Source: Sciurus carolinensis (lineage: Eukaryota > Chordata > Mammalia > Rodentia > Sciuridae). From it: a DNA stretch of 64,000 nt. Below, piece by piece: positions 45,929 to 56,909 of this stretch. A program made the translations under genes and the position numbers. A model generated the notes under the pieces. That model did not search any database and was not told the origin of the DNA. It worked only from the letters and a program-made list of their open reading frames with translations. The DNA is taken from contig NW_025920106.1 of assembly GCF_902686445.1 (NCBI RefSeq), forward strand, positions 868,001 through 932,000, in the 5' to 3' direction. Each line of letters opens with the position of its first letter. Position 1 is the first letter of the stretch.

Positions 45929-48249
45929 GTCTATGGAGGGAGTACTTTATACCAATAAAATTTGCCTATAAACTTAAAAAATAAAGAAAAAAGGGTATTT
46001 GCTTTTGTTAAAGGGCAAGTTGAAGAAACTGCTCAACTCAGTCAATTCTATAGAGAACTGTACAAAAGCAACTATTAAAAGCAATTTTTACTAGTGCTTT
46101 CTTTCTTCCATTTAGTATTTACCTAAAAGTTTAAAAAGCATTCATTAAACAGATAAACATAAAAATATGTACACATACATATTTTCATGAATTTTATATA
46201 CAGTTATATATACTGCATAAATAATATGAAATACCAGTGTATGTCTGTACGGACATAACATATATTGTGTAATAAAACATAAGTTTTTTTTTTTTTTTTT
46301 TTTTTTACATTTGTTTGTATGGTTATCATCCAATTGTGGTATCCTGGTTTATAGCAGACAGTATCAGTGTATTTTTGTAAACCTGGTATAATTAAACATC
46401 TACACTCTAATCTACTTGGTATGGATGATAAATTGCATGGTTTCCTAATTTTGGGGAACTAATAACCTCATACTAGATTTTGCTTAGTTTCACGTTGGTA
46501 CATTTGAGGGTGTTATGTCATAATTATATTAAACTTTGTTATCTGGTTGACATAAATGTTCTAAAAGATAATTTTAAGGAATCATCAGGAAAATCAGTTA
46601 TATACATTTATATATAGTAATTATCTTACTTTATTTCTCATGAAAAAATATTTAATAAATAACAAAAACAATAAAAAAATAAGAATCTTATTCACAAAAG
46701 TATGGAAATAAAAGTGGCAAGATTTTATATATTACTGATAACATAAACTATAACTATGATTCAATGAAATCTTATTATATTTCAGCCAAATGAATTTTTA
46801 CATGTTAACAAACATTTGTGCTTATCAGATTGACCAAATTTCAAGGACTTCCTGTGCATAATTAAGGGCTGATTTTATTAGTCCAGTAAATCACTCATTT
46901 TAAAATATATGTGTTGATTCACATTTTTAGACTACAATTTATCAAGCAACTTCATTAATTCAAACTATATGCAATTATATGAAATTATTCTGTGTTTTGT
47001 TTTGTTTTTCTCTATGATAAAACCATTGAAGCCTTCCATTTACCTTCGATTTCTTTAATCACAACAAAGCTTTTAATACTAAATTAAGTCAAATTGTGCA
47101 GATTATTGTTTAAATCACACTTGCCAAGTTATCATACACAGTACAAAATAAAGTTTTTATGTTTATAATTAAAGAACTATTCTTTTATATTTAAAATCTA
47201 CTATAGTTTTCTACTTTCCCTATCATTAACACTATCTACCTAATATGTAAATTTTTCCAATGTAAAATTAATTTTAAAAATTCACAAGCAACAGAAATCC
47301 TAGTAGAAATAATGTGGATGCACCGGTGGTCCTCCTCTAGATTGGCTTTCCCACACCTTTCCAGTTCTGGGTTCCCGACCTCTTTCCCAAATATTGGGGC
47401 CTCTTGCTGTTCCCTGAATATGTACTGCTCATGTGTAGGCTTGGGCCTACCCCATGACTCTCTTAAACATACCCTCCACTTGAAGGAACGAAGTCCCCCC
47501 CATGCTGAAGGCCCACCCAAAGCACAGGCTCTTCCCCAAAGGCTTCCCTTTGACTTCTCATATTAGGTCTACATTTCTGCATTTTAGTAGTGATTTATTA
47601 TGTTTTAAATTCTGATGATGAGGGAACTATTTACTTTGAGAGTGGTCACTCAGAGCTGGCTTTCCAATTCTACCCTTGTGTAAATTGTGGTGCTTTGGTG
47701 CTGCTGGTATGGTGAAAGACAATTCTTTCCTCATCCTGATGTCCTACATGTGTAGGACAAGCAAAATCAGCATACTTGTAATCTGCTGTCCATTGCAAAC
47801 AACAGGAGAGAACCACGAATTTGCAAAGGCATTTATGTCCTTTGCAAATTGAGTTACTGTCAGTGATTATCTTTGCTTAACAAATAATCTCTCAATTTCT
47901 TCTTGCTGTTTTGTCATATTACTTTGAAGCTCAGCAGTCAATAGGTTTATTTTTGCAGACCATTAGCAATGAAAATTTTTTTAGTATGTGTTCACTGAAT
48001 TTATCTTTTTTTTTCCAACAACTTTCTGCAGTTTGTGCCCTAAAGAAAAGTCCACAGTGCTTCCATTTTTCCAATACGAAGATTTGAAATGTTGTACAAT
48101 TCTGATCTTGCAGCATGAGGCATGGGTCAAGATGATAGTATGCACTGGAAATATGTTCTCCTCACATCACTAGCAGGTGCTTGTTTCATCCATCATGAGC
48201 ACTTTTGCACAAGGACATTACACTAACCTGTAGTCTGCATCCTCCAGGA
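45929..48249. other. AT-rich intergenic DNA
   Basis: Contains a 23-base T-run (46284-46306). 47290-47560 is less AT-rich but has no gene I recognise. Otherwise nothing. Confidence 0.55.
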
Positions 48250-48366
48250 CCTGCTATAAAGATCCTGGGCATCATCACAGAGGGTCTGTGTCTGAGAGGC
48301 AGAAGTCATTTCAAGAGTATGAACCCTTATGCCAAGGCAGATTTTCCAGATACATGTGCACTTAAA
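48250..48366 (+). other. Candidate exon-like segment (unrecognised)
   Basis: A pyrimidine-rich 'tctgcatcctccag' precedes 117 bases open in one frame, then 'aaag/gtaagt', a strong donor. The encoded peptide (including 'SMNPYAKADFPDTC') matches nothing I know. Flanking DNA shows no partner exon I can prove. It could be a lone exon, a pseudo-exon or chance. Confidence 0.25.
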
Positions 48367-48799
48367 GGTAAGTTGAAGGGCTCCTTGGAAATTTGGGCCA
48401 AGAAACTTTCTGGGGGCAAACTAATTGCAGGGCAGTAGCAAATGTAGTGGGACTTGGCAGGTGGTGTGTGCACAGAACAGGTGTACTTTTTGGCTAACTT
48501 CCTCCTGGCCTCCATCACACATGCTAAATGACTTAATCCCTTCTCTCCTTTATAGGGAGCATAGGAGGCACCCACTTTCAACTAGAATAGAAGTTCACCA
48601 TCACAGGTTTGAGCTGTCACTTGTTTGAGCATTGCAGAACAGGAGGAGAACCCTGCAAGAGTTTGGTTATGCTTTTTCAACTCAATCATCACCTAACTCA
48701 CTGAGCCACAGGGGAGTCACCACAGCCTGAAACTCTCACCATCCATCACTCCATGTGTCTGTGAGGGTCCTAGGTCATTTCTCTGACTGAGCAATATAG

Positions 48800-48910
48800 T
48801 GGGTGAGCGCAGGCTTGGAGGAGATGTGTGCAAGGTCAGTACCACTGGGTCCAGTGCCTTGCTGGGTGATCCTCGATCAAGTGATTGAACATGCTTCCAT
48901 GACTTCCCTG
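48800..48910 (+). repeat. MIR SINE remnant
   Basis: 'gtgggtgagcgcaggcttggag', 'actgggtccagtgcc' and 'ctgggtgatcctcgatcaagtgattgaac' follow the MIR core order (gagcacaggctttggag; ctgggttcaaatcc; gtgaccttgggcaagtta). Confidence 0.5.
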
Positions 48911-49119
48911 GCCACTGGACCTGGTGGGAACCAACAGACTATAGCAGAATAGGTGTCACCAAATGGCCAGCATGACTCATGCAGGCTGAACAAGGATGAC
49001 ATCACCTAGCAGGCCTGGAGGGTAATGTGGGCTGTCGGTTTTCAGCAGGGGTACTTACCCAGGAAGGAGCTGGAACACTCAGGTCAGATATGCCGTGCCC
49101 CAAACACACTCTCTCCCCT

Positions 49120-49408
49120 TCCAGTGGGTGAACAAGTTGGCATTGTTTTCCTTGCAAATAACAGGCCCCTGGGGCTGCCTACCTCGGTCTTCCCTCCTAA
49201 TATCACAGCTGAGTCCAGGCTTGTCTTTAGTCTAAGTCAGGAAGGACCAGGACCAAAATTTCACTGGTTGCCATGGGCACCAAGATGCCATGCTGCTGTC
49301 ATTCTGTCTTTCTGCAACATCACCAGGGATCTGCACAGTGGCCAGGATGTCACAGCATACACTCATTGGGACCCAAGACTCCTCAGGCCTAGAAGCAACC
49401 CCTGGTGA
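49120..49408 (+). other. Exon-like open segment of unknown origin
   Basis: After 'tctctccccttccag' a GC-richer frame of about 96 codons stays open to 49408. It includes 'FPPNITAESRLVFSLSQEG', which loosely recalls the GAIN-domain region of adhesion GPCRs, but I cannot confirm homology. Base composition is clearly richer than the AT-rich DNA to its left. No other exon is visible. Confidence 0.25.
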
Positions 49409-49588
49409 GAAAAACCAAGTGCCATCTCCTGAAGGAGCCTGGAGTCTCCATGTCCTTCAATCTCAACTGGCTAGATGCCAACCTGTTCCACTTGGAAAAT
49501 GTAGTTGTCTCGTGACTTGCCATCATTTCACAGGAGCATTGTTACAAACTTAGGCATTTCTTTGAGAAGCAGCTAAAACAGTGTAGCA

Positions 49589-50204
49589 AGATTTTGGATG
49601 GAAGTGAATGACAGCATGGCAGTAGATATCACAGAAAATGGGTTTAGAATCCACATAATTAAAATGATCCATGAAAAAAAGATAAGAGAGCAATTTCAGG
49701 TAATGTATGATCACTCCAATAAAGAGTTAAAAGAGAAAATAAAGGATGGAAAGAGCACTTCAATAAAGAGACTGAATTTCTGGAAAAAAATACTTAAATG
49801 AAAGAAATAATAAACCAAATTAAAAACTCAATACATAGCATCACCAATAGACTAAATCTTGTGGAAGACAGAATCTCAGACAATGAAGACACAATGTTTA
49901 ATCTTGAAAAAAAAGTAGAGCAAACTGGAAAGATGGTAAAAGATCATGAATGGAACCTCCAAGAAACATGGGACATCATGAAAAGACCATTTAAGGATTG
50001 TTGGAATTGAGGAAGGTGCAAAGATACAAACCAAAGAAATGAATGTCTTCAATGAACTAATATTTGAAAATTTTCCAAACCTGAAGAATAAAATGGAAAA
50101 TCAAATACAAGAAGCTTACAGAACACCAGGTGCAGAAAATTACAACAGATCCACACCAAGGCACATTATAATAAAAATACTTCACATACAAAATAAAGTT
50201 AGGT
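49589..50204 (+). mobile_element. L1-0: ORF1 fragment, host of the nested stack
   Basis: Starts within L1 ORF1 ('aatgacagcatggcag' as in 58.15 kb), continues through its coiled-coil and RNA-binding parts in two frames (49598-49801; 49798-50010 and onward), and stops abruptly at 'cacatacaaaataaag', where in an intact L1 'acagaattttt' follows. At that exact point a new L1 5' end begins (50205). The expected remainder would lie beyond the right edge of the window. Confidence 0.85.
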
Positions 50205-50654
50205 GATCCAAGATGGCAGACTAGAGGGAGGCTGCATTCCTTGTTGCTCCATAACTCTGGTTTCAAGCAGAAGATATCTATTTCTTGCTAAGGCAGTTTT
50301 TGCTGCTTATCGATCCCCTGCTGTTTACCCCATTTGTCTGCTGTGATCACCTGCAGTCTGCCAGCATATCGACACCTTTTTTGAGTATAGATTGCTCACT
50401 GTCAGGCACCTATCATCCACCATTTGCCTGCCTCTCACCTGTCTATCGCCTGCCTTACACCTATCCATCACCCAACTCATGAGGTTCACCTCCCACTTGT
50501 CCAACAACAGTCAGCAAACTGATCACCGACTGCTAGTGGAGCACCAGCTGCCTGCTGTTGCCTGGAAGTTCACTGTTACAGTACCTGCAGGTTTGATTAC
50601 ACGTGGCTGCCGTCATTTTGAGACAACAGCCAGGCCCTGTAGGAACACTGGCCA

Positions 50655-50900
50655 GACTGACTGAGCCCCATCTCCAGGACACCTCAGCCTGACCGATCAC
50701 TCCCTGCCTCTGGAGCCCTCACATCAAGTGACTGCTCCCTGCCACCAGGACTCTCAGACAAACGGACTGTGCCCTATCACCAGTACCCCAGACCAACTGA
50801 TTGCAACCAGGCTCCAGGATCCCACAACCACATAAAGCACACCCGACCTCCAGGAGCCCTACCTGACCAACTGCATCCCGCCTCAAGGATCTCATGTTGA
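50655..50900 (+). repeat. ~35-bp degenerate tandem repeats in L1-A 5'UTR
   Basis: Units beginning 'gactgactgagcccc' (50655), 'gaccgatcactccc' (50691), 'gtgactgctccc' (50728), 'acggactgtgccc' (50762), 'ccaactgattgcaacc' (50793) and 'gaccaactgcatccc' (50865, after one unreadable unit) recur at 31-37-bp spacing. Each is followed by 'ccaggan'-like text. Confidence 0.7.
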
Positions 50901-51643
50901 CCACGGTCACACCATGAGCTGCAGTTCCCCATTTGCCAACACATTTGGAAGCCAAAGTGGCCATCTTTGATAATCCTGATAGCCATAGCTCCAATCTTTA
51001 GGTGGGGTAAAACCAATCATGAGACATCTGCTGGAGGCTTGAAGCTCATTGTCAGGTACCTCTCATGCATCAGGCTACTGAACACTGGGAGTTTTCCTTA
51101 CTATATGACAGTTATACTGTAGATTTTCTTCTTTCTCCTTATTGAAAAAATTTAAGATTTTATTTCTTTACTTTTCTTGCTGTCTTTTCCTTCTATTTAC
51201 CTGTTCCCTCAGAGTTTCTTTCTCCCTTTTTTGCATGCTAACATCCAATTTCTTTTGATTACACTCTCACCATTTCTCTAATCTTGAACTTCTATATATT
51301 CTTTTCTTCTCACATTAACAGCCACATTATACATCCCTCTGCATCCTCTTTGTCCTCCATTTGAAACAGCAGACCTTATTGCAAATCTCTTTGTTTTACT
51401 GAAGATAATATTTGAACTCATTCTGTTTATTATGACAATTTTGTTATTGTCCTCATAGGGGCTATTTGGTCTAGGATTGCATAGTGTCTGAATTGGGGAC
51501 TACTACTATTGATCTCTCCTTAAAGAATGGGTTTTGGAAACCTATAGGGCCACTACAAACCTATAGGGGAAAATCTGCAATACCTCAGATCTGCACTGCT
51601 AGAGGGGAAGGTATATGAACAACATGAAAAAGCAAGGAAGAAA

Positions 51644-52438
51644 ATGATCCAAACAAATATAGATTCAATATTAATAGAATCCAATGAAAGTATGGTAGAA
51701 GAAATGTCAGAAAAGGACTTCAGATTATACATGATTCAGGTGATTTGTAAAGTAAAGGATGAGATAAGAGGGCAAATGCAGGCAATGAATGATAATACCA
51801 ATAAGTTGAAAGAGCACCTGCAGGAAGCAAAAGATCATTTCAACAAAGAGATAGAGATTCCCCCCCCAAAAATAAAAAAAAACCAAATGGAAATTCTTGA
51901 AATGAAGGAAACAATAAACCAAATAAAAAAACTCAATGGAAAGCATCACCAAAAGATTAGTCCACTTGGAAGACAGAACCTCTCACAATGAAGACAAAAT
52001 ATTTAATCTTGAAAATAAAGTTGCCCAAACAGAGAAGATGGTAAGAAATCATGAACAGAATCTCCAAGAACTATGGGACATCATGAAAAGACCAAATTTA
52101 ATAATTACTGGGATTGAGGAAGGCACAGAGATACAAATGAAAGGAATGAACAGCCTATTCAATGAAGTAATATTAGAAAATTTTCCAAACCTGAAGAATG
52201 AAATGGAAAATCAAATACAATAGGCTTAAAGAACACCAAATGCACAAAATCACAACAGATCCACACCAAGGCACAGTTTAATGAAAATGCCTAACATCCA
52301 AATAAAGATAGGATTGTGAAGGCCGTGAGAAAAAAACATTATTTTATATATAGGGGGAGACCAATACGGATAGCAGTTGACTTCTCAGTCCAGACTCTAA
52401 AAGCTAGAAGGGCCTGGAACACGTATTTCAAGCTCTGA
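51644..52438 (+). pseudogene. L1-A ORF1 (RNA-binding protein), broken
   Basis: The N-terminal part (51644-51991) covers the coiled coil. A frame change near 51936-51991 leads to the central RNA-recognition part ('IMKRPNLIITGI'). A TAG at 52221-52223 replaces the codon that reads GAG in the related copy at 58.7 kb. The C-terminal end 'ARRAWN..FQAL' is recognisable at about 52405-52438. ORF1p normally forms trimers that coat L1 RNA; this copy cannot. Confidence 0.85.
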
Positions 52439-52878
52439 AAGAACATGGTTGCCAATCAAGAATCCTATACCCAGCAAAACTAACCTTCAGATTTGAAGAT
52501 GAAATAAAATCCTTCCATGATAAACAAAAGTTAAAAGAATTTACCAATAGAAAGCCTGCACTACACAATGTTCTCAACAAAATATTCCATGAGGAGGAAA
52601 TGAAAAACAACAATGTAGATCAGCAAAGGGAGGAACTATCTTAGAAAAAACCACTCAAAGGAGAAACCAAGCCAACTTAAAAACCAAAAATAAGTCAAAT
52701 GACTGGGAATAAAAATTATATCTCAATAATAACTCTGAATGCTAATTGCCTAAACTCATCAATCAAAACACATAGACTGGCAGAATGGATTAAAAAGGAA
52801 GACTCAACAATATGCTGCCTTCAAGAGATTCATCTCATAGTAAAAGACATCCACAGACTAAAGGTGAAAGAATTGGAA

Positions 52879-52891
52879 AAAACCTACCATG
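52879..52891 (+). repeat. Target-site duplication, left copy
   Basis: 'aaaacctaccatg'. The right copy 'aaaatctaccatg' is at 54630-54642. The uninterrupted L1 sequence in the other copies reads 'acctaccatgcacatgg', confirming the insertion point. Confidence 0.9.
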
Positions 52892-53261
52892 TGATTCAGC
52901 ACTAGGATTCACTCTCATTTTCTGTAGTCCTCGGTTGCTCTGCTGTGGGGGTGCTGAAGATCCCCAGGGAGCAGACCTGGTTTTTGAGCACCAGGAAATG
53001 GTCCAAAAAATAGGAAAGATGCTGCCCTGAATGACAGCAAGCAGCTTTAACCAAAAAGTTTCCAGAAGTAGACTTTATCCTATCAAATCCTGGCCATCTG
53101 GTTTATTTTAACAGATAGCAGATGGGGACCTGGTTTGCTCTGCTGTTCAGGTGCAGGAAGATCTATGGGGAGAAAACTGAGACCTGCAAAAAGCCAATAA
53201 ATGTGTCTGTGAAGACATTTTGGTCTTTGGCCTGTGCCACTCACCCATTTCTTAGAATGAT

Positions 53262-53750
53262 TGACCTAGAGTTATGAGGGTTGAAATGTGGCAGACATGT
53301 GGAAATGCAGAAAATAGTATGCATGATATCTTGTATGCAGCTCATAAATGCCTTTGTTAAATCTCCTGATGATTCAGACATCAGGCTTTGAATCAGAAAT
53401 AAATTTATGCATTGTGGATTGAAAGAAATATTGCCAAATTTAAAGCATATTAAGAATGATGGCCTGGATATCCAACTTAAAGCATTTGATAACCATAAGG
53501 AAGATGATTTTGTTTGAGTTCTTTCATCACCTTGAAGATATAAGAGTTGAGCTTGATGAAGCATCTGATGTTTACAACATGGTGTGGAACACAGTTAAGG
53601 AAACAAGAGCATAGACAACAGTACTTCAAATTAATTGATGAGTGTGTATCACAGACTGTGTTGCATAAAGATGGAATGAATCCAGATTTTACATATAAAA
53701 ATGATTAGATTTAGATTTAAGTCAAATTGTAGGATGCACAATTGCCAATT
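53262..53750 (+). pseudogene. DIAPH3: DIAPH3-like formin segment (diaphanous inhibitory/dimerisation region)
   Basis: Translation over three frames gives 'CMQLINAFVKSPDDSD', 'EILPNLKHIKNDGLDIQLK', 'ELDEASDVYNMVWNTVK', 'QQYFKLIDECVSQTVLHKDG' and 'LDLDLSQIV', the ordered sequence of the N-terminal regulatory region of diaphanous formins. It is closest to DIAPH3 as I know it. Between 'KETRA' and 'QQYFKLIDEC' about 21 residues expected in DIAPH3 are absent at a clean point, which looks like a skipped exon and supports a spliced RNA origin. Several stops and single-base shifts make it non-coding. DIAPH2 is the main alternative. Confidence 0.7.
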
Positions 53751-54311
53751 TGGGTGCTGGAGAGATTGGTCAAGGCTTCAACAGAGACACCAAAACAGGA
53801 AGAAGATGAGGAGGCTTCTCCCGCTGATGGTGCTGGCAATATCTCACCAAGTTAATGGAGGAGACTCACGTGAACTATGGGGGATAGTAAATACGTGGTC
53901 CTATCCTATACCACTTACCAACTCCTCTATTCTATATCCTCCTATTTTTACAATTGGCCACATTTCTTTAGTCTGCTGTTCAATGGGGAAAAGAATGTTT
54001 TGGGTATTTGTCCGTGGAAGGTTTATTGTGTGTTGTATCTGTTCTGTGCATATAGTGTTTATACAAAATGCATATACATCGGCACAGAGAAACAGCCATT
54101 ATTTGCCAAGCTCTTGTTGCAATTGATGCTGGCTCATTCCCCCAAGTCCGGTTAAATATTCTGGACCGGTAGTCAAAGATGGGTAAGATTGATGGGGAGC
54201 ACATACCAACCTAAGGAAGGAAATGAGGGCTAGAGCCTCATTGTCCAATGATGGGTAAGGATGTTGTTCTGCCGTGGACAACCTGAGACAGGCACATTCT
54301 CTTTTATAAAC

Positions 54312-54623
54312 AGAAAGGGGGAAATGTGGCGGGCAAGACCCGGGGCCCAAGGTTACGCCAAATGCATCCAAAATGGTGACTGGCAGAGAGCCAAAGGGTG
54401 TGCTGAATGCACCTTGAGAAAAACAGGAAACGTTTACCATTGGCTGTATGATAATTAGTTCAGCCGCCTAGCATGTGGACAGATATATCTTACATGTATG
54501 CTTGAGCTTGTGATCACTTGACTTTTAATAGGACTGGATGGACATATCTGATTATAATTGCATATGCATGAGACTGCTTATATATTGAGGGTGTTATCAG
54601 AATAAAGTGGAAGCTGCTTCATG
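54312..54623 (+). repeat. ERV polypurine tract and partial LTR (U3-R) within the retrocopy
   Basis: The purine tract is followed by 'tgtggcgggcaagacccgg', a new LTR start, a CpG-containing U3 and AATAAA at 54601-54606. It ends about 17 bases later at a poly-A tract and not in a U5, so it derives from a polyadenylated RNA. It is unrelated to the LTRs at 35.5 and 45.6 kb. Confidence 0.7.
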
Positions 54624-54629
54624 AAAAAA

Positions 54630-55836
54630 AAAATCTACCATGCACATGGACTCAGTAATAAAGTGAGGGTTTCCATCCTTAGACAAAGTGGACTTCAAGC
54701 TAAAGATAATCAGAAGGGAAAAAGAAGGACATTTCATACTGCTTAAGGGAACCATAAATCAGGAAGACATAATGAAAGTAATTATTTATGCCTCAAACAA
54801 TGGTACATCCCTGTACATCAAAAAATTCCTTCTCAATTTCAGAAATCACATAGACCACAACACAATAATTCTGGTTGACTTTAATGCTCCGCTGTCACCA
54901 CTAGATACGTCTTCCAAACAAAAACCAACCAAAGAAACCATAGAACTCAATAACACAATCAATAGCCTAGACTTAATAGACATATAAAGAATATTCCATC
55001 CATCAATGAGCAGATTCACTTTCTTCTCAGCAGCACATGGAATCTTCTCGAAAATAGACCATATGTTATGCCACAAAGCAGCCCTTAGGGAATGCGAAAA
55101 TACAGAGATACTGCCTTGTGTTCTATCAGATCATAATGGACTGACAATAGAAATCAATGACAAAATAAAAAACAGAAATTACTTCAACACCTGAAGACTA
55201 AATAATATGCTATTGAATAAAACATGGATAGCAAAATCATCAGGGAGGAGATACAAAAAATTCTTAGAGGTCAATGAGAATGATGACACAACATATCAAA
55301 ATCTCTGGGACACTATGAAAGTGGTACTAAGAGGAAAATTCTTTGCATGGAGCACATTCCAGAAAAGAATGAAAAGTCAACAATTAAATAACCTAACATT
55401 ACAGCTCAAAGCCCTAGAAAAACAAGAACAGAAAAACAGAAAAAGTAGTAGAAGACAGGAAATAATTAAAATCAGAGCTGAAATCAATTAAATTGAAACA
55501 AAAAAAAAACAATTCAAAAAATTGACAACAAAAAAGTTGGTTCTTTGAAAAAGTAAACAAAATAGACAAACCCTTACCATACTAACAAACAGGAGACAGA
55601 AAACTCAAATTAATAAAAAATTTATGAGAAAGGAAATATCACAACAGACACCGCTGAGATACAGAACATAATGGGAAGCTATTTTGAAAATCTGTATTCC
55701 AACAAAATAGAAATGACCGAATATATTGACAAATTTCTACAAACATATGCTCCTCCCAAACTGAACCAGGAGGATAATACACAATTTAAACAGATTAATA
55801 TCAAGCAATGAAATAGAAGAAGCCATTAAAAATCTA
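54630..55836 (+). mobile_element. L1-A, part 2: ORF2 endonuclease to RT N-terminal region
   Basis: Resumes exactly where part 1 stopped ('accatgcacatggactcag') and continues through endonuclease blocks (54688-54987 with 'LVDFNAPLSP'; 55006-55194 with 'FFSAAHG' and 'LSDHNG') to 'gaagccattaaaaatcta' (to 55836). Several stops and shifts are present. The catalytic DFN and SDH triplets survive. Confidence 0.9.
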
Positions 55837-55942
55837 AACATCTTCTGCAGCACATATACTAAAATTGGAATGATACAGAGAAGGTTAGCATGGCCCCTGC
55901 GCAAGGATGACATGCAAATTCCTGAAGCGTTCCATATTTTTT
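55837..55942 (+). pseudogene. U6 snRNA retro-pseudogene fused to L1
   Basis: From 'cttctgcagcacatatact' to 'gcgttccatatttttt' the sequence follows U6 snRNA nearly base for base (including the segments 'cagcacatatactaaaattg' and 'atggcccctgcgcaaggatg'). The first six or seven nucleotides are diverged or lost. It ends in the U6 oligo-T and passes at once into L1 ORF2. No U6 promoter (PSE/TATA) precedes it, since the flank is L1-A. Confidence 0.95.
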
Positions 55943-56664
55943 GGTTCAACATCTGGAAATTAATAGAAGTTATTCACCATATCAACAGACTTAAAGTTAA
56001 GAATCACATGATTATTTCAATAGGTTTAGAAAAAGCATTCAATAAAATACAGCATTCCTTCATACTCAAAACACTAGAAAAATCTGGGGTTGTGGGAACA
56101 TTCCTTAACATTGTAAAGGCCATCTATGCTAAGCCCATAGCCAATAACATTCTAAATGGTGAAAAACTGAAAGCATTACACCTAAAAACTGGAACAAGGC
56201 AGGGATGCCCTCTTTCATCACTTCTATTCAACATTGTCCTTGAAACTCTAGCCAAAGCAATTAAAGTGATAAGAATTGGAAAAGAAGAACTCAAACTATC
56301 CCTGCTCACTGAAGACATGTTTATATATTTGTAGGAACCTAGAAATTCCACCAGAAAACTTTTAGAACTCATAAGTGAATTCAGTAAAGTAGCAGGTTGC
56401 AAGATCAATGCTCATAAATCCAATGCATTTTTATACATAAATGATGAATCTTCATAAAGAGAAGTTAGGAAAACTACCCCATTCACAATAGCCTCAAAAA
56501 AAATAAAATACTTGGGAATCAATCTCACAAAAGAGGTGAAAGATCTCTACAATGAGAACTACAGAAAGCTAAAGAAAGAAATTTAAAAAAAAAAACTTAG
56601 ACGATGGAAAGATCTCCCATGTTCTTGGATAGGCAGAATTAATATTGTCAAAATGGCCATACTA
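55943..56664 (+). mobile_element. L1-B, part 1: ORF2 RT region joined to U6
   Basis: Begins inside ORF2 at 'ggttcaacatctggaaat' (equivalent to 41.1 kb) and runs through the RT palm. The catalytic motif corresponding to FADD at 41485 is degenerate here (TEDM context, about 56307), and stops follow. The last 15 bases, 'aaaatggccatacta', are the left target duplication of L1-C. It resumes at 61925. Confidence 0.9.
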
Positions 56665-56909
56665 AGTTTCAAGATGGCAGCCTAGAGGGTGGCTGCATTT
56701 CACGTTGCTCCAGGATGCAAGATTTTAAAGAGGAGATAGTGAGAGACTTGGGACCAACTCAAAGCCGCCAGGTGAGTCTCTCCCATTGGGGAGGTGTCCC
56801 GGATGGGGCAGTAGCCCCGGAACGCAGGGAATTTGTGAAGTGGAGCTGCCCGGCGAGACGCCCCTCCCCCTGCTGGAAGGGTAAACACGGACAACTGGGA
56901 TCATTGTAG

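Larger units (their letters stand above)
50205..52891 (+). mobile_element. L1-A, part 1: 5'UTR, ORF1 and start of ORF2
   Basis: Begins with the L1 start 'ccaagatggcagactagaggg'. The 5'UTR runs to about 51640 and contains degenerate tandem units of about 35 bp. ORF1 follows (51644-52438), then the spacer and the start of ORF2 at 52699 with 'CLQEIHL'. It is interrupted at 52892 by a retrocopy, resumes at 54630, is interrupted again at about 55837 and resumes at about 63589, running off the window. Confidence 0.9.
52892..54629 (+). pseudogene. Retrocopy of a DIAPH3-ERV fusion transcript
   Basis: An insert with a 13-bp L1-type target duplication, a 3' AATAAA (54601-54606) and poly-A: an L1-mobilised processed transcript. 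Three parts: 52892-53260 unrecognised; 53262-53750 formin DIAPH3-like; about 53780-54623 ERV-like, with an env-start-like frame (53803-54126), a purine tract 'agaaagggggaaa' (54312-54324) and LTR U3-R (from 54325). Because DIAPH3-like codons run without an intron into ERV sequence, a spliced host-ERV chimeric RNA is the simplest source. Confidence 0.7.

Noticed and set aside
55837..55942. Functional U6 snRNA gene
   Set aside because: The 5' end is diverged, the upstream DNA is L1 without U6 promoter elements, and the 3' end is fused to L1.
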